64,000 nucleotides of DNA from Puia sp963703355 (GTDB taxonomy: Bacteria > Bacteroidota > Bacteroidia > Chitinophagales > Chitinophagaceae). The stretch's first letter is position 1; every line of letters starts with the position of its first letter. The translations under genes were made by a program, and so were the position numbers. The DNA lies in NCBI GenBank assembly GCA_963703355.1, contig OY969813.1, forward strand, positions 2,294,001-2,358,000, written 5' to 3'. The notes under the pieces are model-generated. The model was given only the letters and a program-made list of their open reading frames with translations, did not search any database and had not been told where the DNA came from. This document shows, in pieces, positions 41,273-49,420 of the stretch.

Positions 41273-44200
41273 TTAAGCTTTCTCCTTCGCTTCATCCTGA
41301 TTACGGACTTTAGCGAGATAACTAATATTAGGCAACACGTGTAATTCTTCCAGAATATGATACAAACGTTGTTCATTATCCTGCCTGGATTTTACAATCG
41401 CACTTTTGCTGTTATTTATATTTCCAAATACAATGGCTTGTGTTGGACAGGCCTGCTGACAGGCAGTTTTAACATCACCATCACTCAATACCCTGTTTTC
41501 TTTTTTGGCTTTCAGTTTTCCATCCTGCAAACGTTGAACACAGAATGTACATTTCTCCATCACACCTCTTGACCGCACAACCACATCAGGATTCAATACC
41601 ATACGGGTCAGGTCGTCGTTCATCATCAGCACCGCTTCATTCAGTTTTCCCACTCCGTTTTGATCCTGGTTATTTGGGAAACTGTCGGCACCTGTATAAT
41701 CTTCCCAGTTGAAACGCCTTACTTTAAAAGGACAGTTATTTGCGCAATATCTTGTTCCGATACAACGGTTGTAAGCCATTTGATTCAGCCCTTCGCTGCT
41801 GTGATTCGTTGCGGCAACAGGACAAACATTCTCGCACGGAGCGTTATCACAATGCTGACAAAGCATCGGCTGGAAGATCGTTTCAATACTGTTTGGATCT
41901 GAAAGATTTCCGCTGAAATAACGATCGATGCGCAGCCAGTGCATATCGTGATACCGCAGCACTTCGTTCTTTCCAACAATAGTGACATTGTTTTCAGCAT
42001 GACACGCAACAACACAAGCGCCACAACCAATACAGGAATTCAAATCGATAGACATACCCCAGTGAATTCCAGGCTTGTCATAATATGGATAAAGCGTTCC
42101 TTCTTTGGCATAGTCGTCAACACCGCCGTATTTGGCAAGTTCTTTTTTTCTGTCGTCCAGAATTTCATCTGGTTCCTTTACAAATTCTGCCAGTGTTTTT
42201 TCCTTAACCACTGAAGTGCGTCCTTCGTAGGAACCGTGAATCTGTATCTGTGCTACTTTATATTTATCAGCAGTTTTATCAAAACTTACGTCAGACACAT
42301 ACCATTCGTTGGTAGTACCATTGTTAACGGCAAACTGAAATACATTTTTACCCGCATCAATGGCAGCTCTTCCTATGAATGCGCCTGTATTTTTTGGATC
42401 GGCACTTTGTCTTCCGTAACCAACAGGAATTGCAAAAACACCATCCGGCATTCCTGGTACCGCCATCACGGGTATAGACAATTCCATTCCGTTGGCTTTA
42501 ATTACCACTACCTCACGATCCGGATGTGATTCAAATCTGTCGGACTGATTATGATCACTTAGATCTATACCGTATTGTTCTTTGATGAAATTCGGTGAAA
42601 CCATGGCGAAATTATCCCAGGTCGCTCTGGTAATCGGATCAGGTAATTCAAGCAGCCAGGGATTGTTTGCCTGTGCACCGGTTCCCATGCTCACCTGCTG
42701 ATAGATTACAAGTTCGTGCGACCCACCTGCTTTCATGGAAGAAATGGAAGACACCGCTGATGCCACACTTGTATTGTTGAAAGTGGAACTGCCTGAACTT
42801 ACAGAAGTTGTTCCAGATAACCCTTCAACGATGCCATCCTGCAAAGCCTTTTCATAACCTTCCTGACCACCCAACTTGGATACCCAATATTGTTTGAAAT
42901 AGTCTTCATAAGAAGTTTTATTTCCTGTCCAGACCATCAATGAATCTTCAAAAGGCCTTGTCAGAAACAGGGGTGCGATCACCGGCTGCATCATTGAAAT
43001 ATGACCTGTTGTGGCTTCGGCATCTCCCCAGCGTTCAAGAAAATGGGGTGAAGGAAGAATATACTTGAACAACTCAGTCGTTTCGTCCAGTCTGCTGGAA
43101 AACGAAACTGTCGTTTTAACTTTGGCTAATCCGGCAACAAAATTTTTGGATAGTGTGCTGTCGTACACAGGATTCACGTCGTAAATCAGCAATGCACCAA
43201 TTTTTCCAGCATTCATATCGGCAACCAGTGTTGCAAAATCGCTATCGATGCCCTGACGTGTTTGATTTAAAGAATCCCAGGTAATGGTACTACCGTTTGC
43301 ACCGATGGCTTCGTTAATGGCATTTACGATCGTCTGTACCTGTACATTTTTTGATCCGGAAACTACCAGCGCTTTGCCTTTGTTTTGCATAAGATCTTTC
43401 GCAGCCTTATTGACGCCTGCTTTTAACCCTTCAGGAAGTGCAGGTGCATTTACAGCACCACCTACTGCTGCAAGCAAAGCAACAGCAACTGCCGCAGCTT
43501 CGGATGGCTTATGTGTAAAACGTTCATCAGCATTTGCGCCAGTCATACTCAGGAATGACTCAAACTGATAGTGTTTATTCATTGCTGGTGCCTTCTCATC
43601 GATTTTTCTTCCGCTTGCATATTGTCTTGCGAACTCAATCGGAGAGAGCCAGGTACCAAGAAAATCTGCGCCCAGACTTACAATCACTTTTGCTTCGTCG
43701 AAATGATAAGAGGGCAGGGCCCTTTTTCCATAGGTCGCTTCATTGGCAAGCAACGAGGCGCTGAAAGAATCCGCATCGTACTGCACGTGACGGCTACCCG
43801 GGTATTTCGAAAGTGTATCAGCGATAACCTGTTTTGTTGTAATGGATGTAATGGTAGGCGTAAGTAAAACAATAGCGCCTGTTTGTCCGGCCATTGATTC
43901 TGTTACCAGTTTATCAAAAGCTTCAAAACTCGTGACTTCCTGCGGAACTCCCTGCACCATCTGGACAGGATACCGAAGGCGTGACGTATCATATAAATCA
44001 AGAATGGAAGCCTGCACACGTGCGGAGGTTCCGCCTTTTGTTACAGACGACAAATCATTTCCTTCCAGCTTTACGGGTCTGCCATCTCTTACTTTCGCCA
44101 CAATAGAAACTGCGTCTCCACCAGATACAAATGTGGTAGCGTAATAATCTGCAACACCGGGAACCATGTTCTCCGGTTTATTAACATAAGGAATGATATG

Positions 44201-44419
44201 CCTTACCGGCATTTCGCAGCTCGCCGCAAGGGTTGCAGCTGCAGTACTGAATCCGAGATATTTCAGGAAGTCGCGGCGGGGATGTTTCGAATCCATAAAA
44301 CCCTTTCCATCGTCTGTTATACCCGGAAGATCCTCCCTGAATTCATTCTCCTGATCCTTTAAATAGGATTCAGTCAAATTGAGTTCTCCAAAACTTTTCC
44401 AGTACTTTTTTTCGCTCAT
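41273..44419 (-). CDS. actB: alternative complex III iron-sulfur/molybdopterin-like subunit ActB
   Basis: 1048 residues. TAT-variant signal near residues 50-75 (HPRRDFLKYLGFSTAAATLAASC). A molybdopterin oxidoreductase-like domain lacking visible Mo-cofactor ligands covers the first two thirds, then a ferredoxin-like domain with four cluster motifs: CIGCGACVVACHAENN, CQHCDNAPCENVCPVAA, RYCANNCPFKVRRFN and CTFCVQRLQDG...ACQQACPTQAI. It passes electrons from ActC to the hemes of ActA. ATG at 44417-44419 (MSEKKYW) is preferred. An octamer array separates it from actA. Confidence 0.96.
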   Translation of the reverse strand: MSEKKYWKSFGELNLTESYLKDQENEFREDLPGITDDGKGFMDSKHPRRDFLKYLGFSTAAATLAASCEMPVRHIIPYVNKPENMVPGVADYYATTFVSGGDAVSIVAKVRDGRPVKLEGNDLSSVTKGGTSARVQASILDLYDTSRLRYPVQMVQGVPQEVTSFEAFDKLVTESMAGQTGAIVLLTPTITSITTKQVIADTLSKYPGSRHVQYDADSFSASLLANEATYGKRALPSYHFDEAKVIVSLGADFLGTWLSPIEFARQYASGRKIDEKAPAMNKHYQFESFLSMTGANADERFTHKPSEAAAVAVALLAAVGGAVNAPALPEGLKAGVNKAAKDLMQNKGKALVVSGSKNVQVQTIVNAINEAIGANGSTITWDSLNQTRQGIDSDFATLVADMNAGKIGALLIYDVNPVYDSTLSKNFVAGLAKVKTTVSFSSRLDETTELFKYILPSPHFLERWGDAEATTGHISMMQPVIAPLFLTRPFEDSLMVWTGNKTSYEDYFKQYWVSKLGGQEGYEKALQDGIVEGLSGTTSVSSGSSTFNNTSVASAVSSISSMKAGGSHELVIYQQVSMGTGAQANNPWLLELPDPITRATWDNFAMVSPNFIKEQYGIDLSDHNQSDRFESHPDREVVVIKANGMELSIPVMAVPGMPDGVFAIPVGYGRQSADPKNTGAFIGRAAIDAGKNVFQFAVNNGTTNEWYVSDVSFDKTADKYKVAQIQIHGSYEGRTSVVKEKTLAEFVKEPDEILDDRKKELAKYGGVDDYAKEGTLYPYYDKPGIHWGMSIDLNSCIGCGACVVACHAENNVTIVGKNEVLRYHDMHWLRIDRYFSGNLSDPNSIETIFQPMLCQHCDNAPCENVCPVAATNHSSEGLNQMAYNRCIGTRYCANNCPFKVRRFNWEDYTGADSFPNNQDQNGVGKLNEAVLMMNDDLTRMVLNPDVVVRSRGVMEKCTFCVQRLQDGKLKAKKENRVLSDGDVKTACQQACPTQAIVFGNINNSKSAIVKSRQDNEQRLYHILEELHVLPNISYLAKVRNQDEAKEKA

Positions 44420-44469
44420 TGAGATCAAATTTGAAAAACTAAATACTTAAGAATGTGTTTCAGTTTCAC

Positions 44470-44499
44470 ACTCCCATACTCCCATACTCCCATACTTTG
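44470..44499 (-). repeat. octamer array between actA and actB
   Basis: Three identical in-phase ACTCCCAT units plus ACTTTGC, directly after the actA TAG (complement 44500-44502). It lies inside the operon, so it is likely transcribed. Confidence 0.8.
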
Positions 44500-45762
44500 C
44501 TAGTAGTGGCATTTCTGGCATTCCGTGCCACCGATATTTTCAACCGTAACACTATCCATTTTCCCCGTTGCCAGATTATGATTGAACTTTTCGTAAATGC
44601 TATAGAATTTATTTCCATTTCCTGCTGAATCCGGGAAATTAACTTTTGTAGTACGGTGACAATTGATACACCATCCCATGCTTAATTCAGCAAATTGTTT
44701 TACTTCATTCATTTCGGTAATGTTACCGTGACAGGTTTGACATTGCACTTTACCGGCACGGATATGCTGGGAATGATTAAAATAAACATGGTCGGGCAGG
44801 TTGTGAATTTTAACCCATTCGATCTGTTTGCCTGGTTCTGTGTATTTACCGGCCTTTGGATCGTAACCCGTATAAGAGTAAAGTTTTTGTATTTCGCCGT
44901 TGGCATCTACTTCCGTTCCGTCAGCTCTGTAGAGTGGTTCACCTTTGTAGTCGTTAATCGCTGCATGGCAATTCATACAGACATTCAAAGAAGGTACTCC
45001 TGCCATTTTAGAATCCCATGCGCCTCCATGGCAATATAAACAGCTGATCTGATTCGTTCCGGGATGCACCTTATGAGAAAAAAAGATCGGTTGTACAGGT
45101 TGGTAATCCTGCTGTCTTCCAAGACCGATCGCCGCCTGCACGATATAATAACCACCCACTACAAATAAAACAAGTACCAGAAACGTGATATATACTTTAT
45201 TGCGATAGAAGGGAATGGGCTCGTGAGATGGAACGCCCGATTTATCATCGGATAGTTTTTTCAGATTGCTGTTAACCTGCAAAAGCACTAGCATGATAAC
45301 CGCCAAAATCAGGGTTAAGATGCCGTAAAGCAGGCTGTTATCAGTTTCTTCAACCTGTGTTGACGGACCTGTATTTGGATTCTTACCTGTTCCTGGTTCC
45401 GGGTAGGTTTCGATATATTTTAATATCGCATCAATTTCAGGATCTGTGAGGGATGGAAATGTATTCATCGGGGTTTTCCCGAACTGAATATATAAGTCAT
45501 TAAAATATTTATTCCCCGAAGCCAGTACGGCGGCGTTATTACGAATCCAGGCGTGTAGTAATTTCTGATCAGGAACTCTTGAAGTTACCCCTTTGAGTGC
45601 TGGACCCGTTACCTGCTTGATAGGGTTATGACAGGATGCGCAGTCGCTCTGAAACAAGGCCTTTCCATCCTGAGCCATCAAAAAATTTCCGGAAAAAAGG
45701 AAAAATGCAGTGAGGAGAAAAATGTAGGATATCCGGAAAGCACTTAGTCTGTAATGATGCAT
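44500..45762 (-). CDS. actA: alternative complex III multiheme cytochrome ActA, six CxxCH motifs
   Basis: 420 residues. Signal or anchor helix (SYIFLLTAFFLFSGNFLMAQ), then an N-terminal class I cytochrome domain (CASCHNPI, with distal Met in KTPMNTFPSLTDPEI), a membrane helix (YGILTLILAVIMLVLL and VYITFLVLVLFVVGGYYIVQA), and five further motifs CLYCH, CMNCH, CQTCH, CINCH and CQKCH. Typical ActA proteins are pentaheme, so the N-terminal cytochrome is an added module. It is the first gene of the respiratory operon; start chosen at the Met before the signal. Confidence 0.94.
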   Translation of the reverse strand: MHHYRLSAFRISYIFLLTAFFLFSGNFLMAQDGKALFQSDCASCHNPIKQVTGPALKGVTSRVPDQKLLHAWIRNNAAVLASGNKYFNDLYIQFGKTPMNTFPSLTDPEIDAILKYIETYPEPGTGKNPNTGPSTQVEETDNSLLYGILTLILAVIMLVLLQVNSNLKKLSDDKSGVPSHEPIPFYRNKVYITFLVLVLFVVGGYYIVQAAIGLGRQQDYQPVQPIFFSHKVHPGTNQISCLYCHGGAWDSKMAGVPSLNVCMNCHAAINDYKGEPLYRADGTEVDANGEIQKLYSYTGYDPKAGKYTEPGKQIEWVKIHNLPDHVYFNHSQHIRAGKVQCQTCHGNITEMNEVKQFAELSMGWCINCHRTTKVNFPDSAGNGNKFYSIYEKFNHNLATGKMDSVTVENIGGTECQKCHY

Positions 45763-45807
45763 ATATACAATCAGTGTATAAATGTGAAAAATCATCTCGG
45801 TTGGCTG

Positions 45808-45840
45808 CAAAAGTAAGTCAGGAAATTAACAATATACCAA
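45808..45840 (-). promoter_or_regulatory. candidate promoter of the act-cox operon
   Basis: Minus strand TTG (45840-45838), 22-nt spacer, TACTTTTG (45815-45808), a full match to TAnnTTTG though the spacer is slightly long. It predicts a leader of about 40 nt before actA. Confidence 0.45.
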
Positions 45841-46029
45841 CATGCCAGAATTTTTTTTTGCCTTATCTGGCCTGCATTTCAGCCGATTATGCATCTTTTT
45901 TAAAAATGAATGTCATTGAATTGTCAGCAGATTTCAGCGTTCATTCTACCCATAAAAAGGCCTGATTTCAAACCAGTTTTTTACCACATCTTTACAACCT
46001 TTAAATGTAAAAAAAGACTGATATTAATT

Positions 46030-46653
46030 ATGGGTGACCCAGCTTCATCAATTCGAATCGCCATTTTTGCGTCCGGTCAGGGATCAAACGCCAGAGAAAT
46101 CATCCGCTATTTCCATGAAGCCGGTCATAAAGTTTTGAACAGTCGGGTTGAGGTAGCGCTGATCGTTTGCAACAAAACCGGGGCAGGAGTTTTAAATATC
46201 GCCAAAGAAGGAGGTATCCCGGTGCTTCTGATTGAAAAAGAGAAGTTTTTTCGGGGGTCACACTACGAAGAGGTATTCAGGAACAGACATATTTCTTTTA
46301 TCGTGCTGGCGGGGTTTTTATGGAAGATACCCCTGGGACTAATTCGTTTGTATCCTGAAAGGATTTTGAATATTCATCCCGCATTACTTCCTAAATACGG
46401 AGGAAAGGGGATGTACGGAACGGCCGTGCACGAAGCAGTAATCGCAGCACATGAAAAAGAAAGTGGCATCAGCATCCATTATGTCGACGAAAAATATGAC
46501 CATGGGGAAATTTTTTTTCAATGCAGCACGCCCGTTTCGCCGGATGAAACCGCAGCAACGCTTGCTAAAAAAATCCATGACCTGGAATATAAATATTACC
46601 CCGAACAAATCGCCCGATGGCTTGAATCCAAATTATCGTTAAACCTTAAATAG
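46030..46653 (+). CDS. purN: phosphoribosylglycinamide formyltransferase
   Basis: 207 residues. IRIAIFASGQGSNAREII is the FASGxGSN start; FIVLAGFLWKIP and NIHPALLPKYGGKGMYGTAVHEAVIAAHEKESGISIHYVDEKYDHGEIFFQ hold the catalytic Asn, His and Asp. It formylates GAR with 10-formyl-THF in purine synthesis. ATG 46030 is chosen because the 40 residues before it do not look like protein. It is divergent from actA. Confidence 0.96.
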   Translation: MGDPASSIRIAIFASGQGSNAREIIRYFHEAGHKVLNSRVEVALIVCNKTGAGVLNIAKEGGIPVLLIEKEKFFRGSHYEEVFRNRHISFIVLAGFLWKIPLGLIRLYPERILNIHPALLPKYGGKGMYGTAVHEAVIAAHEKESGISIHYVDEKYDHGEIFFQCSTPVSPDETAATLAKKIHDLEYKYYPEQIARWLESKLSLNLK

Positions 46654-46676
46654 TTTGTTTGCTTCGTCATACTTTG

Positions 46677-46795
46677 AAGCCTAAAGCCTAAAGCCTAAAG
46701 CCTAAAGTCTAAAGCCTAAAGCCTAAAGCGTAAAGCGTAAAGCGTAAAGCGTAAGGCGTAAAGTGTAAAGTGTAAAGCATAAAGTTTTAAGCAGA
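46677..46795 (+). repeat. 17-unit heptamer array AAGCCTA/AAGCGTA downstream of purN
   Basis: In-phase units: AAGCCTA (four), AAGTCTA, AAGCCTA (two), AAGCGTA (four), AGGCGTA, AAGTGTA (two), AAGCATA, AAGTTTT, AAGCAGA. Neighbouring units differ by one base, as if the sequence of units had drifted along the array. Confidence 0.95.
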
Positions 46796-46824
46796 ACGAT
46801 GAAAACATAAGGCTCAATGCCTAA

Positions 46825-46852
46825 CCCATAATTCATAATCCATAATTCATAA
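46825..46852 (+). repeat. heptamer array, CCCATAA/TTCATAA type
   Basis: Four in-phase units CCCATAA, TTCATAA, TCCATAA, TTCATAA between the AAGCCTA array and the start of the next gene. Confidence 0.75.
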
Positions 46853-46921
46853 ATTGCAATTCATATCCTTTATGATAATCGATAATCCCGAAGAATCACT
46901 TTTCCGATTAAATACTATTGC

Positions 46922-47707
46922 TTGATCCGTTTTTACGCATACTTGAGAAAATCTATATTTTTCAGCCTCATCGTATTATGCTCCGTTAAAGCCGGTGCAC
47001 AGCAGGTTACCATACACGGTACAGTCTTTAATATGTACAAAACACGACCCCTCGACGGGGTGAGTGTCCTTTGCAGTTGCGGATCCGGTACCACGACCGA
47101 CTCCAACGGCAACTACGTTATTCGGGTGGAACTAAGTGACTCTCTCAGGTTTTCTTATCTCGGACGGGCCACCCAAATGTTTCCCGTACTGATGATGAAT
47201 TCTACATCGGGATTTGATATCGCCCTACATGTAAATCCTACTGAACTGAGTGAAGTGAGGGTCGCTCCCAGAAATTATTATATGGATTCACTTCAAAACA
47301 GAAAGGACTACGAGAAAATCTTCGATTTCAAAAAACCGGGACTGACACTTACCGACGGTACTCAGGGCGGAGGAGTGGGTTTTGATCTGGACGCGATCAT
47401 CAATATGTTCCGATTTCAGAGAAACCGGCGAATGCTCGCATTCCAGCAACGACTCATAGAAGATGAGCAGGACAAGTTTATAGACCATCGTTTCACACAT
47501 TACATCGTAACGAAGATCACGGGACTCACAGGCGACGAAGAAGATACATTCATGTTTCGTTTTCGTCCTTCGTTTCAGTTTACGCAGTGGTCAAGCGATT
47601 ATGTTTTCTATGATTATATAAAACATTCCTACCTGTTGTATCAAAGAGAACTGGGGCGATATACCCCGCCGGCAAAAAAAGAAGAATTTATTCAGGATAA
47701 TCCGTGA
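46922..47707 (+). CDS. secreted CarboxypepD_reg-like domain protein
   Basis: 261 residues. Signal peptide MIRFYAYLRKSIFFSLIVLC ending KAGAQ; then VTIHGTVFNMYKTRPLDGVSVLCSCGSGTTTDSNGNYVIRV, the CarboxypepD_reg-like beta-sandwich found in TonB-dependent receptor N-termini and adhesins, followed by a helical Arg-rich part without recognised family. Only a TTG at 46922 can start it (stop 13 codons upstream, no ATG between). Probably periplasmic or outer-membrane associated. The 3' end is followed by the largest heptamer repeat complex of the window. Confidence 0.72.
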   Translation: MIRFYAYLRKSIFFSLIVLCSVKAGAQQVTIHGTVFNMYKTRPLDGVSVLCSCGSGTTTDSNGNYVIRVELSDSLRFSYLGRATQMFPVLMMNSTSGFDIALHVNPTELSEVRVAPRNYYMDSLQNRKDYEKIFDFKKPGLTLTDGTQGGGVGFDLDAIINMFRFQRNRRMLAFQQRLIEDEQDKFIDHRFTHYIVTKITGLTGDEEDTFMFRFRPSFQFTQWSSDYVFYDYIKHSYLLYQRELGRYTPPAKKEEFIQDNP

Positions 47708-47721
47708 GACGCTAAGGGCTG

Positions 47722-47854
47722 AACGCGAAACGCGGAACGCGGAACGCATAACGCGGAACGCATAACGCGAAACGCTGAACGCGGAACGCGGAACGCTGAA
47801 CGCATAACGCGGAACGCATAACGCGAAACGCTGAACGCGGAACGCGGAAGGCTG
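47722..47854 (+). repeat. 19-unit AACGCNN array with higher-order 56-bp period
   Basis: Units vary only in the last two bases, in the order GA GG GG AT GG AT GA TG GG GG TG AT GG AT GA TG GG GG, then AAGGCTG. Units 4-10 (47743-47791) are repeated exactly as units 12-18 (47799-47847), a 49-bp direct repeat at 56-bp offset. Confidence 0.97.
47770..47824. repeat. left arm of a perfect 55-nt inverted repeat
   Basis: The reverse complement of 47917-47971 is identical to this stretch over all 55 nt. The loop between the arms is 92 nt. Both arms are made of heptamers in the same unit order. Confidence 0.98.
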
Positions 47855-47916
47855 AAGGAACTCTTCTTTATTCAAAAAAACCTAGATCTTATCCTACCGA
47901 ACGCTCTAATCGCCAT

Positions 47917-48000
47917 GCGTTATGCGTTCCGCGTTATGCGTTCAGCGTTCCGCGTTCCGCGTTCAGCGTTTAGCCTTATGCCTTCAGCTTTAAGCCTTAA
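47917..48000 (-). repeat. 12-unit GCGTTNN array, right arm of the inverted repeat
   Basis: In-phase units GCGTTAT, GCGTTCC, GCGTTAT, GCGTTCA, GCGTTCC twice, GCGTTCA, GCGTTTA, GCCTTAT, GCCTTCA, GCTTTAA, GCCTTAA. The first 55 nt mirror 47770-47824 exactly. It ends 11 bp before the chrA start. Confidence 0.97.
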
Positions 48001-48011
48001 ATTGTAGATGA

Positions 48012-49256
48012 ATGCAATTACTTCGCCACATTCCGTTTTTAAAAGCGGTTTTCCTGCATAGCATTACGGCCTTCGGTGGTCCGCAGGGTCATATCGGTAT
48101 GATGATGAAAACTTTTGTGACCAGACGACACGATATTACAGAAGAAGAATTGATAGATTATAATGCGTTTTGTCAACTATTGCCTGGTGCATCTTCAACA
48201 CAAACCCTGACACTGATTGGATACAAACGCGGTGGAATTCCTTTGGCCGTACTCACGTTAATAATATGGATACTACCGGCCTGCGTCTTGATGGGTGTAT
48301 TTTCTTTTTTTATAGAGTATATCAACAATAAAAATGGCAGCCTCAAACTCTTTCGTTTTGTTGAACCGATGACCGTTGGATTTCTGGTGTTCGCTGCGTG
48401 GAAAGCATTTCGCGTTTCCGTGCATAATACGATCACCCATTTCATCATGATCGTTTCGGCTATCGCCACTTTTCTTCTTTTTAAAACACCCTGGATCTTT
48501 CCGATCGTCATTGTACTCGGAGGGCTGATCACGAATATCAGCGACAAGCGCATTCCTCAAACAGAAGTAATCACCCGTAAAATCAAATGGGCCAATATCT
48601 GGCTCTTCGCTTTTATATTCATACTGGCTGGAGTATCCAGCGAACTGGCGAGAAAAAATGACTGGCCGCAACGAAGACCCATCAATCTTTTCGAAAATAC
48701 TTACCGGTTCGGAAGTCTCGTGTTTGGCGGCGGTCAGGTGTTGATTCCTTTCATGTACGAACAATTTGTAGCCCGGCCTCAATCACAAAATCTTATACAA
48801 CGAAATCCAAATATTGTAAAGATTAATAAAGAGGATTTTTATACCGGTGCAGGATTTGTCAGAGCCATCCCCGGACCCGTTTTTTCTGTTTCATCTTATA
48901 TGGGGGGCATTGCCATGAAGGATGAAGGTTTTTCGATGCAGGTCCTGGGTTGTATAATAGGTTCTGTTGCCATCTTTTTACCCAGTGCCCTGCTGGTACT
49001 TTTCTTTTTTCCAATTTGGTCAAACCTGAAAAAGTATGCTACCGTTTATCGCGCGCTGGAAGGAATTAAAGCAGTCGTGGTCGGAATTATGGTTGCCGGT
49101 AGTTTTTATATGATGAAAGATTTTAGTCCCGGCACAACCCTGATGTTCTGGCTCGATATCGGAGTCGGTATTTTAACTTTTAGTCTTTTATTGTTCAGCA
49201 AGTTACCCTCTCCTGTCATAGTGATGATCTGTCTTTTACTCGGATGGATTATCTGA
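48012..49256 (+). CDS. chrA: chromate transporter family protein
   Basis: 414 residues with about ten helices in two CHR-type halves. ITAFGGPQGHIGMM and GSLVFGGGQVLIPFMYE are the FGG(P/G)Q motifs in each half, and YNAFCQLLPGASSTQTLTLIGYKRGG and GAGFVRAIPGPVFSVSSYMGG the paired P-G-P-like segments. The family exports chromate, but many members have uncertain substrates. Its TGA stop lies in a TTATGGG heptamer array. Confidence 0.9.
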   Translation: MQLLRHIPFLKAVFLHSITAFGGPQGHIGMMMKTFVTRRHDITEEELIDYNAFCQLLPGASSTQTLTLIGYKRGGIPLAVLTLIIWILPACVLMGVFSFFIEYINNKNGSLKLFRFVEPMTVGFLVFAAWKAFRVSVHNTITHFIMIVSAIATFLLFKTPWIFPIVIVLGGLITNISDKRIPQTEVITRKIKWANIWLFAFIFILAGVSSELARKNDWPQRRPINLFENTYRFGSLVFGGGQVLIPFMYEQFVARPQSQNLIQRNPNIVKINKEDFYTGAGFVRAIPGPVFSVSSYMGGIAMKDEGFSMQVLGCIIGSVAIFLPSALLVLFFFPIWSNLKKYATVYRALEGIKAVVVGIMVAGSFYMMKDFSPGTTLMFWLDIGVGILTFSLLLFSKLPSPVIVMICLLLGWII

Positions 49257-49353
49257 GTTATGAATTATGGGTTATGAGTTATGGGTTATGGCAATTAAGA
49301 GTGCCAATACTTTCAAAATTCATAACTCATATCCCCTAACTCATATCCCAAAA
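49255..49353 (+). repeat. heptamer array TTATGRG with inverted arm, at the chrA stop
   Basis: Left arm GAGTTAT, GAATTAT, GGGTTAT, GAGTTAT, GGGTTAT (49255-49289) including the chrA TGA; right arm TTCATAA, CTCATAT, CCCCTAA, CTCATAT (49319-49346) in the opposite orientation. Confidence 0.88.
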
Positions 49354-49420
49354 CACTTACTTCCGCAATTCGTAAACGTATTAGAATCGTTAAGTTTAAT
49401 TTTGCTCCCTCAGTTAATTT

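Noticed and set aside
46654..48011. Arrays as rho-independent terminators only
   Set aside because: Most arrays have no T run, and several are single-armed, so termination cannot be their sole explanation.
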